A stretch of 64,000 bases of DNA, taken from NCBI GenBank assembly GCA_007695115.1, contig REEK01000097.1, positions 1-64,000 on the forward strand, written 5' to 3'. Positions 1-8,669 of the stretch are shown piece by piece. The notes beneath the pieces were generated by a model, which saw only the letters and a program-made list of their open reading frames with translations, was not told the DNA's origin and did not search any database. Each line of letters starts with the position of its first letter. Within the stretch, counting starts at the first letter, position 1. Source of the DNA: Sphaerobacteraceae bacterium. Its GTDB lineage: Bacteria > Chloroflexota > Chloroflexia > Thermomicrobiales > Thermomicrobiaceae. A program made the position numbers and the translations under genes.

Positions 1-1
1 A

Positions 2-1126
2 GCCGGGCAATCGCTGATTCTGCGAGAGTCCGACGCCTCACGATCCGTCTGGTTGTTGATCGGCCTGGTTGTCCTGGCCTGGTGGCGAGGTCGGTCCCGT
101 TCGGAACCGTCCCTCGAAACAGCCTACTCGCTGCTCAGGTACGGGCTGATCTGGCTGGCTGTCGGAGCGATTCTGACCCTGATCGTTGGCCCGGACGCGT
201 TCCTGATCACCGAATACCTGACGCCAGCGCTCGCCGGCTTCGTTGTCGCCTGCCTGATCAGCGTGGCGATCGCCCGGCAACCAGAATTCGATCATCCGGC
301 AGCGCCCCAGAATGGCTGGGTCTGGGCGCTGATTCTCATCGTCCCCACCCTGGTGATCGCCGGGTTCGCGGTGTCCGCCACCGGCGTGCTGACCAGGGAC
401 ACGCTTGATCTGATGATTACCGTGATCTCTCCCGTCATCTGGTTGATCCGGTTCCTGCTCCAGGCCGCGATCCTCACATTGGCCGTGATCGCATTTGTGC
501 TCATCTCGCCACTGATCTGGTTTCTGGAACGTCAGGGGTTCGAGCCGATGGAGAGCTTCCCCGAGCTCGACCTTTCACCCGGTACCGGCATTGAAGCCGA
601 CGATGCTGGAGGCATCGGACTGACCGTCGATGACCCGGTCAGGTATCTCATCGTCGGAATCATCCTGCTGCTCATCTTGCTTGCGCTCATCCGATACATG
701 TTCCGGCGACGACGGCGCTGGTCTCACCGCGACGATCCACAAACGTCATCGTTGATCGACTGGCGCCAGGCGCAGCCAGCCTTGCTGGCACGCATCCGGG
801 GGTGGGTATCCGCAATGATCGGCCGGCAACCAGACGACCTGCCTGCTGGTCCGGAATGGGAAGCAACCCGGAGAATCAGGCTCGTCTACCGGCAATTCCT
901 TCGGCACCAGCAGCAGGCGGATTGTCCACGATCACCCCACGAAACCCCGGTCGCGTTCGCTCACAGGCTGAGCAAGGATGAACCCGATCTGCGAGACGAG
1001 CTGACCCAGATCACTGAGGCGTACATGTGGGCACGCTATGCAGGAAAGCCAGCGCCAGCAGATCTGGCCGACGCAACAGAAGCCGCTTGGAACCTGATTT
1101 ATGCGCAAAACAAATCTTCCGCATAG
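2..1126 (+). CDS. DUF4129 domain membrane protein, 5' partial
   Basis: The frame is open to the left edge of the window, so the gene starts upstream; the first possible in-window start (TTG at 53) is not needed. The visible part has several hydrophobic segments in the first half, one more near codon 215, then an Arg-rich stop-transfer stretch (FRRRRRW). The C-terminal ~90 residues (RRIRLVYRQFL ... TPVAFAHRL ... Y.WARYAG) match the DUF4129 domain, which usually sits at the C-terminus of membrane proteins linked to transglutaminase-like proteins. The domain call is by pattern recognition. The biochemical role is unknown. A promoter for the next operon starts about 90 bases after the stop. Confidence 0.75.
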   Translation, partial: AGQSLILRESDASRSVWLLIGLVVLAWWRGRSRSEPSLETAYSLLRYGLIWLAVGAILTLIVGPDAFLITEYLTPALAGFVVACLISVAIARQPEFDHPAAPQNGWVWALILIVPTLVIAGFAVSATGVLTRDTLDLMITVISPVIWLIRFLLQAAILTLAVIAFVLISPLIWFLERQGFEPMESFPELDLSPGTGIEADDAGGIGLTVDDPVRYLIVGIILLLILLALIRYMFRRRRRWSHRDDPQTSSLIDWRQAQPALLARIRGWVSAMIGRQPDDLPAGPEWEATRRIRLVYRQFLRHQQQADCPRSPHETPVAFAHRLSKDEPDLRDELTQITEAYMWARYAGKPAPADLADATEAAWNLIYAQNKSSA

Positions 1127-1213
1127 TACCTTTTGATACACCCCGACCTGAAGTGGGTTACCACACAGCCGTATAAAGAAGATTCTTAGGGTTTGTTATG
1201 CGGTTTCAGTGAT

Positions 1214-1243
1214 TTGACGGAGTTCGCGAAAGGATAGTAGACT
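1214..1243 (+). promoter_or_regulatory. Sigma70-type promoter of ABC module 1
   Basis: TTGACG at 1214-1219 and TAGACT at 1238-1243 are separated by 18 bases, 160 bases ahead of the lipoprotein start at 1403. The same -10 hexamer TAGACT occurs ahead of module 2 (5549) and of the MFS gene at 58020. The intergenic stretch 1127-1402 holds nothing else recognisable. Confidence 0.6.
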
Positions 1244-1402
1244 AGCTCATCATTCGGTGACGAAGCGCGTTTCCATCCCCACTCCCGACGCACCTTTTCT
1301 GACGAGCAGAATGAGGAAACTGTCGGGCCGACGGGATCAACGCACTGCTTCATCATCGGAGGACCTATTACTCAGCATAAGTCACCTGAGGAGGAAGACT
1401 TG

Positions 1403-3235
1403 ATGCGCGATCCGAGAGAATTGGCTCAGCTGCTCAACGCAGCCCCAATGAGCCGCCGTTACCTGCTTCAGCGCGCCGCGCTGCTGGGTGTGTCGCTGCC
1501 GATCTTCGGTTCACTCCTTGCTGCTTGCGAGGATGACGATACCGATGATGACGAACCGGACGTCGCCGACGATACCGACGATGACGAGCCAGCAGTCGAC
1601 CCCGATGACGACGAAGTAGATGACGAAGAAGTAGATGACGAAGAAGACGACCACGAAGATGATGATGAAGAGCCGGTAGACGATCATGATGACGAAGAAG
1701 ACGATCATGATGATGACGTCGCCGATGGCCAGGATGGTGGACGCCTGATCCTGCTGGGTCACCACCCACTGGAATCGCTCCATCCAGACGATGACGGCCC
1801 GACCGTCACCTGGACCGGTATCAACGCGATCCACGAGCCGCTGATCGGTATCGATCACGCATTCGAGCTCGAGATGGTCCTCGCCACTGACTATGAGATC
1901 AGCGATGACGGCATGGAATACACCGTCATGCTGCGCGAAGACGTCCTCTTCCACGACGGCGAAGAGTTCAACTCCGAAGACGTCAAGTTCACCTACGAGT
2001 GGTTCATGGACGAAGAAAACGCTGCCGTCACGGCGGCAGACTTTGTGTCGGTCGATGAGGTCGAAGCCCCGGATGACTACACGATCGTCGTTCACATGGC
2101 TGAAGCCGACGCATCGTTCCTCCGTAACGGACTCAACGCCATGATCCTGGGCTCTCACCACCACGAAGAACTCGGCTACGAAGGCTACAGCGCCGATCCA
2201 ATCGGCACCGGCCCCTTCAAGCTCGTGGAGTGGGATCCAGACGATCACACCCTGGTCGAGGCATTCGAAGATCACTGGGACGGACGACCGCACCTGGATG
2301 AGATCGACATTCGTGTCATTCCTGAAGGTTCTGTCCGCGTACTCGAGCTCGAGACCGGCGGCGCCGACTCCTCCATCTGGATGGTCGGTGTTGATGATGC
2401 CGTTCGAATGCACGAGGAAGCCGATGATCTCGGGATTGTCTCCTACCAGACATCCAGTGTTTCACTGAACCACTTCCCGATGAACAACACCCGCGATTAC
2501 TTCCAGGAGCGCGAAGTTCGCCAGGCGATGATGCACGCCATCAACCGTGACCAGGTGATCGACTCCGTCTTCGCTGGCGCCGCCACCAAGGCAACTGCCA
2601 ACCTGGCGCCGTCGCTTGAAGAATGGTACGACCCAGATGTGCGGGAATATGAATTCAACCCGGACGGTGCGATCGAGATCATGGAAGATGCCGGCTGGGA
2701 ACGCAACGGCGATGGCATCTGGGAGAAGGACGGCGTCGTCATGGAGTGGGAATGTATCGTTCTCACCGGTGACGAAGCTCGTCGCCCGGAAGCCGAGATG
2801 GTCCAGGAATTCCTGAACCAGGTTGGCTTCAACATGCAGATCATCGAAGACCCGCAAGGCTCCACTCCAATGCGTGAGGGGACCGGGGACATGGCGCTCT
2901 TCAACTGGACATACGGCGGCACCAACGGTGAGCCGGATGCCCGCGTAACGCTCAGCTCGGGTGGTGGAAACAACTTCAACCACTACAGCAGCGACGAGAT
3001 GGACGAACTTCTCGTCGAAGGTGTTCGTGAGCCAGATCCGGCAGCGCGTGCCGAGATCTACAGCCAGGTGCAGCAGCAGTTCGCTGAAGATGTCCCATGC
3101 CTCTACATGATGTTCTGGGACTGGTTCAACCAGTGGAACCAGCGAGTCCACGGTCTGCCCTCCCCGGATGAGGTAACCGCAGGCTCCAACCTGTATCGAA
3201 ACACGCAGCTTCGCCAGCTCTGGATCGAAGAGTAA
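1403..3235 (+). CDS. Peptide/solute ABC transporter substrate-binding lipoprotein (SBP family 5), module 1
   Basis: A 610-residue extracytoplasmic solute receptor of the DppA/OppA family. The N-terminus carries a twin-arginine motif (SRRYLLQ, Arg18-Arg19) followed by a lipobox LLAAC with Cys42, so it is probably Tat-exported and lipidated. Residues about 43-108 are an extremely Asp/Glu-rich spacer with His. The SBP_bac_5 domain follows (for example YEISDDGMEYTVMLREDV, DPIGTGPF, VRQAMMHAINRDQVI). Start ATG 1403 is preferred over TTG 1400 because GAGGAGGAAG lies just upstream. Two permease genes follow, but no ATPase gene. The substrate cannot be read from sequence; di/oligopeptides are the usual family ligands. 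Confidence 0.9.
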   Translation: MRDPRELAQLLNAAPMSRRYLLQRAALLGVSLPIFGSLLAACEDDDTDDDEPDVADDTDDDEPAVDPDDDEVDDEEVDDEEDDHEDDDEEPVDDHDDEEDDHDDDVADGQDGGRLILLGHHPLESLHPDDDGPTVTWTGINAIHEPLIGIDHAFELEMVLATDYEISDDGMEYTVMLREDVLFHDGEEFNSEDVKFTYEWFMDEENAAVTAADFVSVDEVEAPDDYTIVVHMAEADASFLRNGLNAMILGSHHHEELGYEGYSADPIGTGPFKLVEWDPDDHTLVEAFEDHWDGRPHLDEIDIRVIPEGSVRVLELETGGADSSIWMVGVDDAVRMHEEADDLGIVSYQTSSVSLNHFPMNNTRDYFQEREVRQAMMHAINRDQVIDSVFAGAATKATANLAPSLEEWYDPDVREYEFNPDGAIEIMEDAGWERNGDGIWEKDGVVMEWECIVLTGDEARRPEAEMVQEFLNQVGFNMQIIEDPQGSTPMREGTGDMALFNWTYGGTNGEPDARVTLSSGGGNNFNHYSSDEMDELLVEGVREPDPAARAEIYSQVQQQFAEDVPCLYMMFWDWFNQWNQRVHGLPSPDEVTAGSNLYRNTQLRQLWIEE

Positions 3236-3273
3236 TTCAGGCGGCGAACCACCGTCCTGAACGAAAAGCTGCT

Positions 3274-3305
3274 GGAGGGAACCGACACGCGGTTCCCTCC
3301 GTTTT
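3274..3305 (+). terminator. Intrinsic terminator/attenuator between SBP and permease
   Basis: A perfect 10-bp stem (3274-3283 with 3291-3300, 7-nt loop) is followed by GTTTT. It lies inside the transporter operon, 38 bases after the lipoprotein stop, and probably lets only part of the transcripts continue into the permeases, giving excess binding protein. Confidence 0.75.
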
Positions 3306-3357
3306 GCCGCCGGGCTCGTATGCACACCTTCGTGCGTGTGGGGAATGACACAGCACT

Positions 3358-4284
3358 ATGCTCAACTACGTCATCCGACGACTATTGCAGGGCATGCTGA
3401 CGATCTTCATCGTCAGTATCATCACGTTCTCCCTGATGCACATTTCACCGGGAGACCCGATCGAGGCATTCGTCGGTGAACGACCGCTGACCAGTGAGCA
3501 GATCGAACTGCTTCGTCAGCGCTGGGGCCTTGATCTACCAATCCATGAGCAGTACATCAACTGGATGTCACGCATGGTCCGCGGTGACTTTGGTGACTCC
3601 ATCATGCGGCCGGGGCAGACGATCAACACCATGATCGCCAACGCCGCACCGGCAACGATCTATTTGAATGTCTATACACTGCTTGTCTCCATCGGTATCG
3701 CTATACCGCTCGGGGTTATTGCTGGTGTTAAACGCTATTCGGCACTGGATTACAGCAGTATGCTCGTCGCCGTTCTGGGTATCTGCATCCCCAACTTCTG
3801 GCTGGCGCTCATGCTCCTGCTGCTGTTCGGCCTGACGCTGGGATGGTTACCGGTTTCCGGTGTTGCCAGCTGGCATGGCTGGATTCTGCCTGTGGCGGTT
3901 CTGGCAACTGCCGAGACAGCGTTGCTTGCCCGCCTCATGCGTAGCTCGACAATCGAAGTATTGACCGAAGACTATGTGCGCACGGCGCGAGCCAAAGGAC
4001 TACCGAACTACACGGTGATTATTCGCCACGCAGTCCGCAACGCCATGCTGCCGATCACCTCGATCATCGGCTACCGCATTGCGTTCATGCTCAGCGGCAC
4101 GATCATTGTGGAGCAGATCTTCGCCATTCCCGGGCTGGGGCGCCTGTTTATCAGTGCGGTCTACCGATCTGACTATCAGGTTGTCCAGGCTATGGTGCTC
4201 CTGTTCGCCGTTGTAATCGTGCTCGTCAATATCCTGACGGATATCCTCTATGCCTATATTGATCCGCGTATCCGGCTAGGGTAG
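3358..4284 (+). CDS. ABC transporter permease, DppB type, module 1
   Basis: A 308-residue inner-membrane permease of the BPD_transp_1 family (DppB/OppB/GsiC-like). It begins with the typical signature (VIRRLLQGM ... SLMHISPGDP), has about six membrane segments, and carries the EAA loop that contacts the ATPase at about residues 204-233 (EDYVRTARAKGL ... RNAMLPI). It ends YAYIDPRIRLG, the usual ending of this subunit. It pairs with the permease at 4320 and is paralogous to the gene at 7725. Confidence 0.93.
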   Translation: MLNYVIRRLLQGMLTIFIVSIITFSLMHISPGDPIEAFVGERPLTSEQIELLRQRWGLDLPIHEQYINWMSRMVRGDFGDSIMRPGQTINTMIANAAPATIYLNVYTLLVSIGIAIPLGVIAGVKRYSALDYSSMLVAVLGICIPNFWLALMLLLLFGLTLGWLPVSGVASWHGWILPVAVLATAETALLARLMRSSTIEVLTEDYVRTARAKGLPNYTVIIRHAVRNAMLPITSIIGYRIAFMLSGTIIVEQIFAIPGLGRLFISAVYRSDYQVVQAMVLLFAVVIVLVNILTDILYAYIDPRIRLG

Positions 4285-4319
4285 GGGACGATGCTCATTA
4301 GCGGAAGTAGTTCAACACC

Positions 4320-5255
4320 ATGAGTTCTTCTGAACAGGATCAGACTTCACAGCGACGCGCCACGAGTGCGGGGGATGATAACGCGCTGCAGAAACTGGCT
4401 GGCCAGGAGCGTGAGCATCGCTCAGAGTTTCGACGCGCCTGGAACCGGTTCAAGCGGTATAGACCGGCCTTCGTCGGGCTCTTTTTCATCGGCATACTGT
4501 GTATTATCGCGCTCTTCCCAGGGTTTCTCGCGCCTTATTCGGCAACCGAGTTCCCCACAACGCGAGGAGCCCCACTGTCGTGGGATCACCCGCTGGGTGC
4601 CGATGAAATCGGCCGCGATATTCTGAGCCGGATGATCTACGGCACCCGGGTGGCGTTGATCGTTGCCCTCACAGCCACCTTCATCTCGGTTGGGATCGGC
4701 GTCATCATCGGATCGGCTGCCGGGTACTTCGGCGGTTGGGTCGATTCGATCCTCTCACGGTTGATCGATGCCGTGATGGCGATCCCGCTGCTCGTGCTGA
4801 TTATCGCCTTCGTGGCGGTGTTGGGAGCGGGGCTGTTTACCACTGTCCTTGCGATCGGCATGGCGATCTGGGCGCAGTATGCCCGTGTCATGCGTGCCGA
4901 TATCATGAGTCTTCGTGAGCGTGATTACGTGCTGGCGGCCCGAACCATCGGAGCCAGCACCACACGGATCATTGCCCGGCACATGATCCCGAACGCACTC
5001 GCCCCGATTATCGTGATCGCGACGCTCTCGGTTGGTAGCGTGATCATTCTCGAAGCGGCGCTTTCGTTCCTCGGACTCGGAGTGCAACCTCCGAATCCAT
5101 CCTGGGGCGGAATGCTCTCGGAAGGGCGCCAGCATATGCGTACCTACGCGCATATCAGCATCATTCCGGGGATCGCAATCACGCTGACCGTGCTCGCCTT
5201 CAACCTGGTTGGTGATGCCTTGCGGGACGCGCTCGATCCGCATCAGCGAGAGTAA
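4320..5255 (+). CDS. ABC transporter permease, DppC type, module 1
   Basis: A 311-residue second permease (DppC/OppC/GsiD-like). A hydrophilic N-terminus of ~45 residues with the SEFRRAWNRFKRYRPAFVG entry motif (OppC_N) is followed by about six membrane segments. The EAA loop starts near residue 199 (RERDYVLAARTIGA ... MIPNALAPI), and the end GDALRDALDPHQRE is typical. The ribosome-binding site is weak (GCGGAAG upstream). It is the last gene of module 1; a strong hairpin follows the stop and no ATPase genes follow, so ATP hydrolysis must come from proteins encoded elsewhere. Confidence 0.93.
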   Translation: MSSSEQDQTSQRRATSAGDDNALQKLAGQEREHRSEFRRAWNRFKRYRPAFVGLFFIGILCIIALFPGFLAPYSATEFPTTRGAPLSWDHPLGADEIGRDILSRMIYGTRVALIVALTATFISVGIGVIIGSAAGYFGGWVDSILSRLIDAVMAIPLLVLIIAFVAVLGAGLFTTVLAIGMAIWAQYARVMRADIMSLRERDYVLAARTIGASTTRIIARHMIPNALAPIIVIATLSVGSVIILEAALSFLGLGVQPPNPSWGGMLSEGRQHMRTYAHISIIPGIAITLTVLAFNLVGDALRDALDPHQRE

Positions 5256-5289
5256 TACAGCAGCACGCACTGGCAAGAATCGACAGCTC

Positions 5290-5325
5290 GAAGAGCCACT
5301 CTTACCTGGGAGTGGCTCTTCCTCT
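5290..5325 (+). terminator. Intrinsic terminator of ABC module 1
   Basis: A perfect 12-bp stem (5290-5301 with 5310-5321, 8-nt loop) is followed by the pyrimidine tract CTCTTT. It lies 34 bases after the permease stop. The rest of the 440-base gap 5256-5695 holds only the promoter at 5525 and an untranslated leader. Confidence 0.75.
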
Positions 5326-5524
5326 TTCGCCCACCGGCATGAATTCGCGGTCTCGATCACCCACGCATCACCCATTCAATGCTGAATTCAATGTACGGCA
5401 TCTCTCGTTGCGCAAACACGCATAAACCAGCAACGCGACAGGATGCATCGGCGGGTTATCCAGAACAGAACATATGCTTTCGGCATCGTGCGCTCCGCAC
5501 AGCAGGACGGAATTTCACAGAAAA

Positions 5525-5554
5525 TTGAAACAGTTGCAGACTGCGTGCTAGACT
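5525..5554 (+). promoter_or_regulatory. Sigma70-type promoter of ABC module 2
   Basis: TTGAAA at 5525-5530 and TAGACT at 5549-5554 are 18 bases apart. TGC directly before the -10 gives an extended -10 (TGnTAGACT). The leader to the start codon is about 135 bases. The core TGCTAGACTNACTCC is repeated at 57886 ahead of another gene. Confidence 0.65.
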
Positions 5555-5695
5555 AACTCCATCGACATTGCTGGGGAAACGAGCAGATCAGCTCCATACA
5601 AACACCCGCGAATCGCAGGGGGCTTTGTCCCGTTTGATGAGTACGGGCAGGAACTGGCATTCTTCTCGTTCGCCACAACAGGAGGAGGAAATCCT

Positions 5696-7495
5696 ATGGC
5701 AGACCCTCGAGATCTCGAGAAGATTCTAACGGCGTTGCCGATGAGCCGCCGTTTGCTGCTCAAGCGAGCAGCGCTTCTCGGTGCAACCGTACCGGTTGTC
5801 GGCACATTGCTGGCTGCCTGTGAGGATGACGATACGGACGATGACGTCGCTGATGATATCGACGACGACGAACCCGCTGTCGACACCGATGACACGGACG
5901 ACGTCGCCGATACCGACGACGACGATGAGCCGGTTGACGACACCGACGATGACGAACCGGCTGACGATGCCGATGATGTCGACGATGACGACCGCTACGG
6001 CGGGGAAATCGTGATTCTCGGCCATCACGAGATCGAGAGTCTCAGCCCGGACGATCGCGGACCAACTGTTCACTGGGCCATGATCACCAACATTCATGAC
6101 GGCCTCGTTGCTATCGACTGGCACTACGAGATCGAGCATGAGCTGGCTCACGATTATGAAGTCACTGACGACGGGATGGAATACACCTTCCATCTCGAAG
6201 AAGGCGTTATGTTCCACGACGGTGAAGAATTCACCGCTGAAGACTGCGTCTACAACTTCGAATTCCACATGGACGAAGACAACGCAACGGTGCTTGGTGG
6301 CGACTACACGGCTATCGATTCCGTCGAAGCTGTCGATGACTACACCTTCGTTGTCAACATGTCCGAGACCGACGCATCATTCCTGCGCCGTGCCGCAAAG
6401 AATGAGATCGTCGCAGCTCACCACCATGAGGAAATCGGCGAAGACAACTACAAGAGCGATCCAATCGGCACCGGCCCGTTCATGGTCGAAGATTACAGCC
6501 CGGCCGAATTCTGCCGGCTGGCTGCATTCGAAGATCACTGGCGCGGACGCCCGTATGTAGACTACCTGACCGAGGAGATCATCCCGGAAGGCTCCGTCCG
6601 AACGCTGCAGCTGCAGACCGGCGAAGCCCACAGCATCGTCTGGCCACCGGTTATCGACGACGATCTGGAGCTCGAAGAAGATCCAGATTTCGATTCCTAC
6701 GTGGTCCCGACCCTGTCCCTCAACCACTTCCCGCTGAACAACCAGCACGAGGTGTTGAGCGACGTTGCTGTTCGACAGGCAATGCTCTACGCAACCGACC
6801 GCGATCAGGTTATCGACGACGTGTTCCTCGGCGCCGCCACCAAGGCGACCGCCAACCTGGCACCGACGCTCGAGCCGTTCTACAACCCGGATGTCAAGGA
6901 GTACCCATACGATCCCGAGATGGCCGAAGAGGTCCTCGAGGAAGCCGGCTGGGAGCTCAACGGCAACGGAATCCGTGAGCGCGACGGCGTGGAATGCCAC
7001 TTCGTCTGTACCGCGATCACCGGTGACGAAGCCCGCCTGCCAGAAGCCGAAGTCGTCCAGCAGTACCTGGCCGCAGTCGGCATCGACATGGAGATCCAGG
7101 AAGCGCCGCTGGCAACCATTCAGGAAGGCCAGCGAGACGGCACCATTGATGCCTCGCTCTACAACTGGACCTATGGCGGCACCGACGGAGAGCCAGATGG
7201 CACAGCCACGCTGCACTCCACCGCTCGCAACAACTGGAACCTCTGGGAGAACGATCGCGTCGACGAGCTTCTCAACCTCGGCCTTCTCGAGGTCGACGAA
7301 GATGATCGAGTACCGATCTACCACGAGATCCAGGAGATCGTTGCCGAAGAAGCACCGATGCTCTTCATGATGTACTGGGACTGGTTCCAGCACTGGAGCG
7401 TCAACGTTCAGGGCCGCCCTGACACGGACGACCTCCTGTCGACCGGTTCGACACTCATCCGCTACATCCGCGACTTCTACCTCGTCGAGGACTAG
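5696..7495 (+). CDS. Peptide/solute ABC transporter substrate-binding lipoprotein (SBP family 5), module 2
   Basis: A 599-residue paralogue of the lipoprotein at 1403. The signal has the same layout: SRRLLLKR with Arg18-Arg19, lipobox LLAAC with Cys42, then an Asp-rich spacer to about residue 100. The SBP_bac_5 domain shares blocks with module 1 (DGMEYTF, DPIGTGPF, DRDQVIDDVFLGAATKATANLAP, MMYWDWF). The start is fixed by GGAGGAGGAA upstream of the ATG. The divergent binding-domain core suggests a different ligand from module 1; this is inference. Confidence 0.9.
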   Translation: MADPRDLEKILTALPMSRRLLLKRAALLGATVPVVGTLLAACEDDDTDDDVADDIDDDEPAVDTDDTDDVADTDDDDEPVDDTDDDEPADDADDVDDDDRYGGEIVILGHHEIESLSPDDRGPTVHWAMITNIHDGLVAIDWHYEIEHELAHDYEVTDDGMEYTFHLEEGVMFHDGEEFTAEDCVYNFEFHMDEDNATVLGGDYTAIDSVEAVDDYTFVVNMSETDASFLRRAAKNEIVAAHHHEEIGEDNYKSDPIGTGPFMVEDYSPAEFCRLAAFEDHWRGRPYVDYLTEEIIPEGSVRTLQLQTGEAHSIVWPPVIDDDLELEEDPDFDSYVVPTLSLNHFPLNNQHEVLSDVAVRQAMLYATDRDQVIDDVFLGAATKATANLAPTLEPFYNPDVKEYPYDPEMAEEVLEEAGWELNGNGIRERDGVECHFVCTAITGDEARLPEAEVVQQYLAAVGIDMEIQEAPLATIQEGQRDGTIDASLYNWTYGGTDGEPDGTATLHSTARNNWNLWENDRVDELLNLGLLEVDEDDRVPIYHEIQEIVAEEAPMLFMMYWDWFQHWSVNVQGRPDTDDLLSTGSTLIRYIRDFYLVED

Positions 7496-7528
7496 TCCTG
7501 ACGACGTACGCAGTTCACTGACATGGGA

Positions 7529-7567
7529 GCCGGGTGGCGCATTGTTCATACAATTGCCCCACCCGGC
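7529..7567 (+). terminator. Hairpin between SBP and permease, module 2
   Basis: A 9-bp perfect outer stem (7529-7537 with 7559-7567) encloses a second imperfect stem. There is no U-tract. It sits in the same place as the attenuator of module 1, so it may be an mRNA-stability or partial-termination element rather than a full terminator. Confidence 0.45.
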
Positions 7568-7724
7568 AACTTCCGGAAGTAGCTGTAGCCAAGTCACCAC
7601 AGATGAGACTCTCAGTCTGACGGTTATCCAGAATTCAGGAACGTATAACTGTAAGAAGTCCGGGCGAAATGCAAGAGACCGGAGAACCCGCCTGTAGCGG
7701 GGGACGTGAGAACAGGGACTCATA

Positions 7725-8651
7725 ATGCTGACCTATATCATCCGGCGACTTCTCCAGGGCATGGTCGTTATTCTTCTGGTGACGGTATTCACCTTCGGGC
7801 TGATGCACCTGGCGCCAGGGGATCCGATCGACATCATGGTGGGTGAAGCTCGGGTAACCGATGAGCAGATCGAGCGCATCCGTGCTCAGTGGGGACTGGA
7901 CAGACCGGTTCACGAACAGTACTTCGTCTGGCTTGGGAATGCCTTCCAGGGTGATTTCGGCCAGTCAGTGGTGCGCCGCGGAACCGATGTATCCGAGATG
8001 GTCACCGAAGCCGCCTGGGTAACGTTACAGCTCAATATCCTGGCGATGATCGTATCGATCGGCATCGCCTTGCCAGTCGGGATGATCGCGGCAATCCGTC
8101 GCTATTCAACCTTCGATTATGTCAGCATGCTCGGAGCGACACTCGGTGTTGCCCTGCCGAACTTCTGGGTCGGCCTGATGCTGATCTTCCTCTTTGCGGG
8201 CACGTTCGGGATATTGCCCAGTTCAGGCTTACGCACCTGGAGTGCTTTCATCCTGCCCGTTGCAGTCCTGGCGCTGGAACAGACCGCGTTGCTCGCGCGT
8301 ATGATGCGCAGTTCCACGATCGACGTGATGACTCAGGATTTCGTCAATGTTGCTCGGGCAAAAGGTCTCGCTGAGTTTCCGGTGATCTTCCGCCATATCG
8401 CCCGAAACGCGTTGCTACCGGTGGTCACGATTATCGGCTACCGTCTGTCCTTCATCCTCAGTGGCACCATCGTCGTTGAGACCGTATTCAGTGTGCCGGG
8501 ACTCGGACAGCTATTCGTCACGTCAGTACAACGCCTCGATTACCAGGTGATGCAGGCGATCGTACTCCTGTTCGCAGTTGCGGTCGTAGTCGGCAACCTG
8601 CTGACAGATTTGACGTACGCCTACATCGATCCACGGATCCGGATCCAGTAA
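7725..8651 (+). CDS. ABC transporter permease, DppB type, module 2
   Basis: A 308-residue permease, equal in length to its paralogue at 3358 and alike throughout (IIRRLLQGM ... LMHLAPGDPID ... EQIERIRAQWGLDRPVHEQY). The EAA loop is near residue 204 (QDFVNVARAKGL). The ending YAYIDPRIRIQ is typical. ACAGGGA upstream serves as ribosome-binding site. The stop is 18 bases before the next gene, so both permeases are co-translated from one message. Confidence 0.93.
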   Translation: MLTYIIRRLLQGMVVILLVTVFTFGLMHLAPGDPIDIMVGEARVTDEQIERIRAQWGLDRPVHEQYFVWLGNAFQGDFGQSVVRRGTDVSEMVTEAAWVTLQLNILAMIVSIGIALPVGMIAAIRRYSTFDYVSMLGATLGVALPNFWVGLMLIFLFAGTFGILPSSGLRTWSAFILPVAVLALEQTALLARMMRSSTIDVMTQDFVNVARAKGLAEFPVIFRHIARNALLPVVTIIGYRLSFILSGTIVVETVFSVPGLGQLFVTSVQRLDYQVMQAIVLLFAVAVVVGNLLTDLTYAYIDPRIRIQ

Positions 8652-8669
8652 CAGAGGGGGGACTCAGCT

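Noticed and set aside
1511-2413. Long minus-strand frames opposite the ABC lipoproteins (also 6377-7723)
   Set aside because: They mirror the repeated GAC/GAT/GAA codons of the real genes, give Val/Ile-rich unnatural peptides, and lack ribosome-binding sites.
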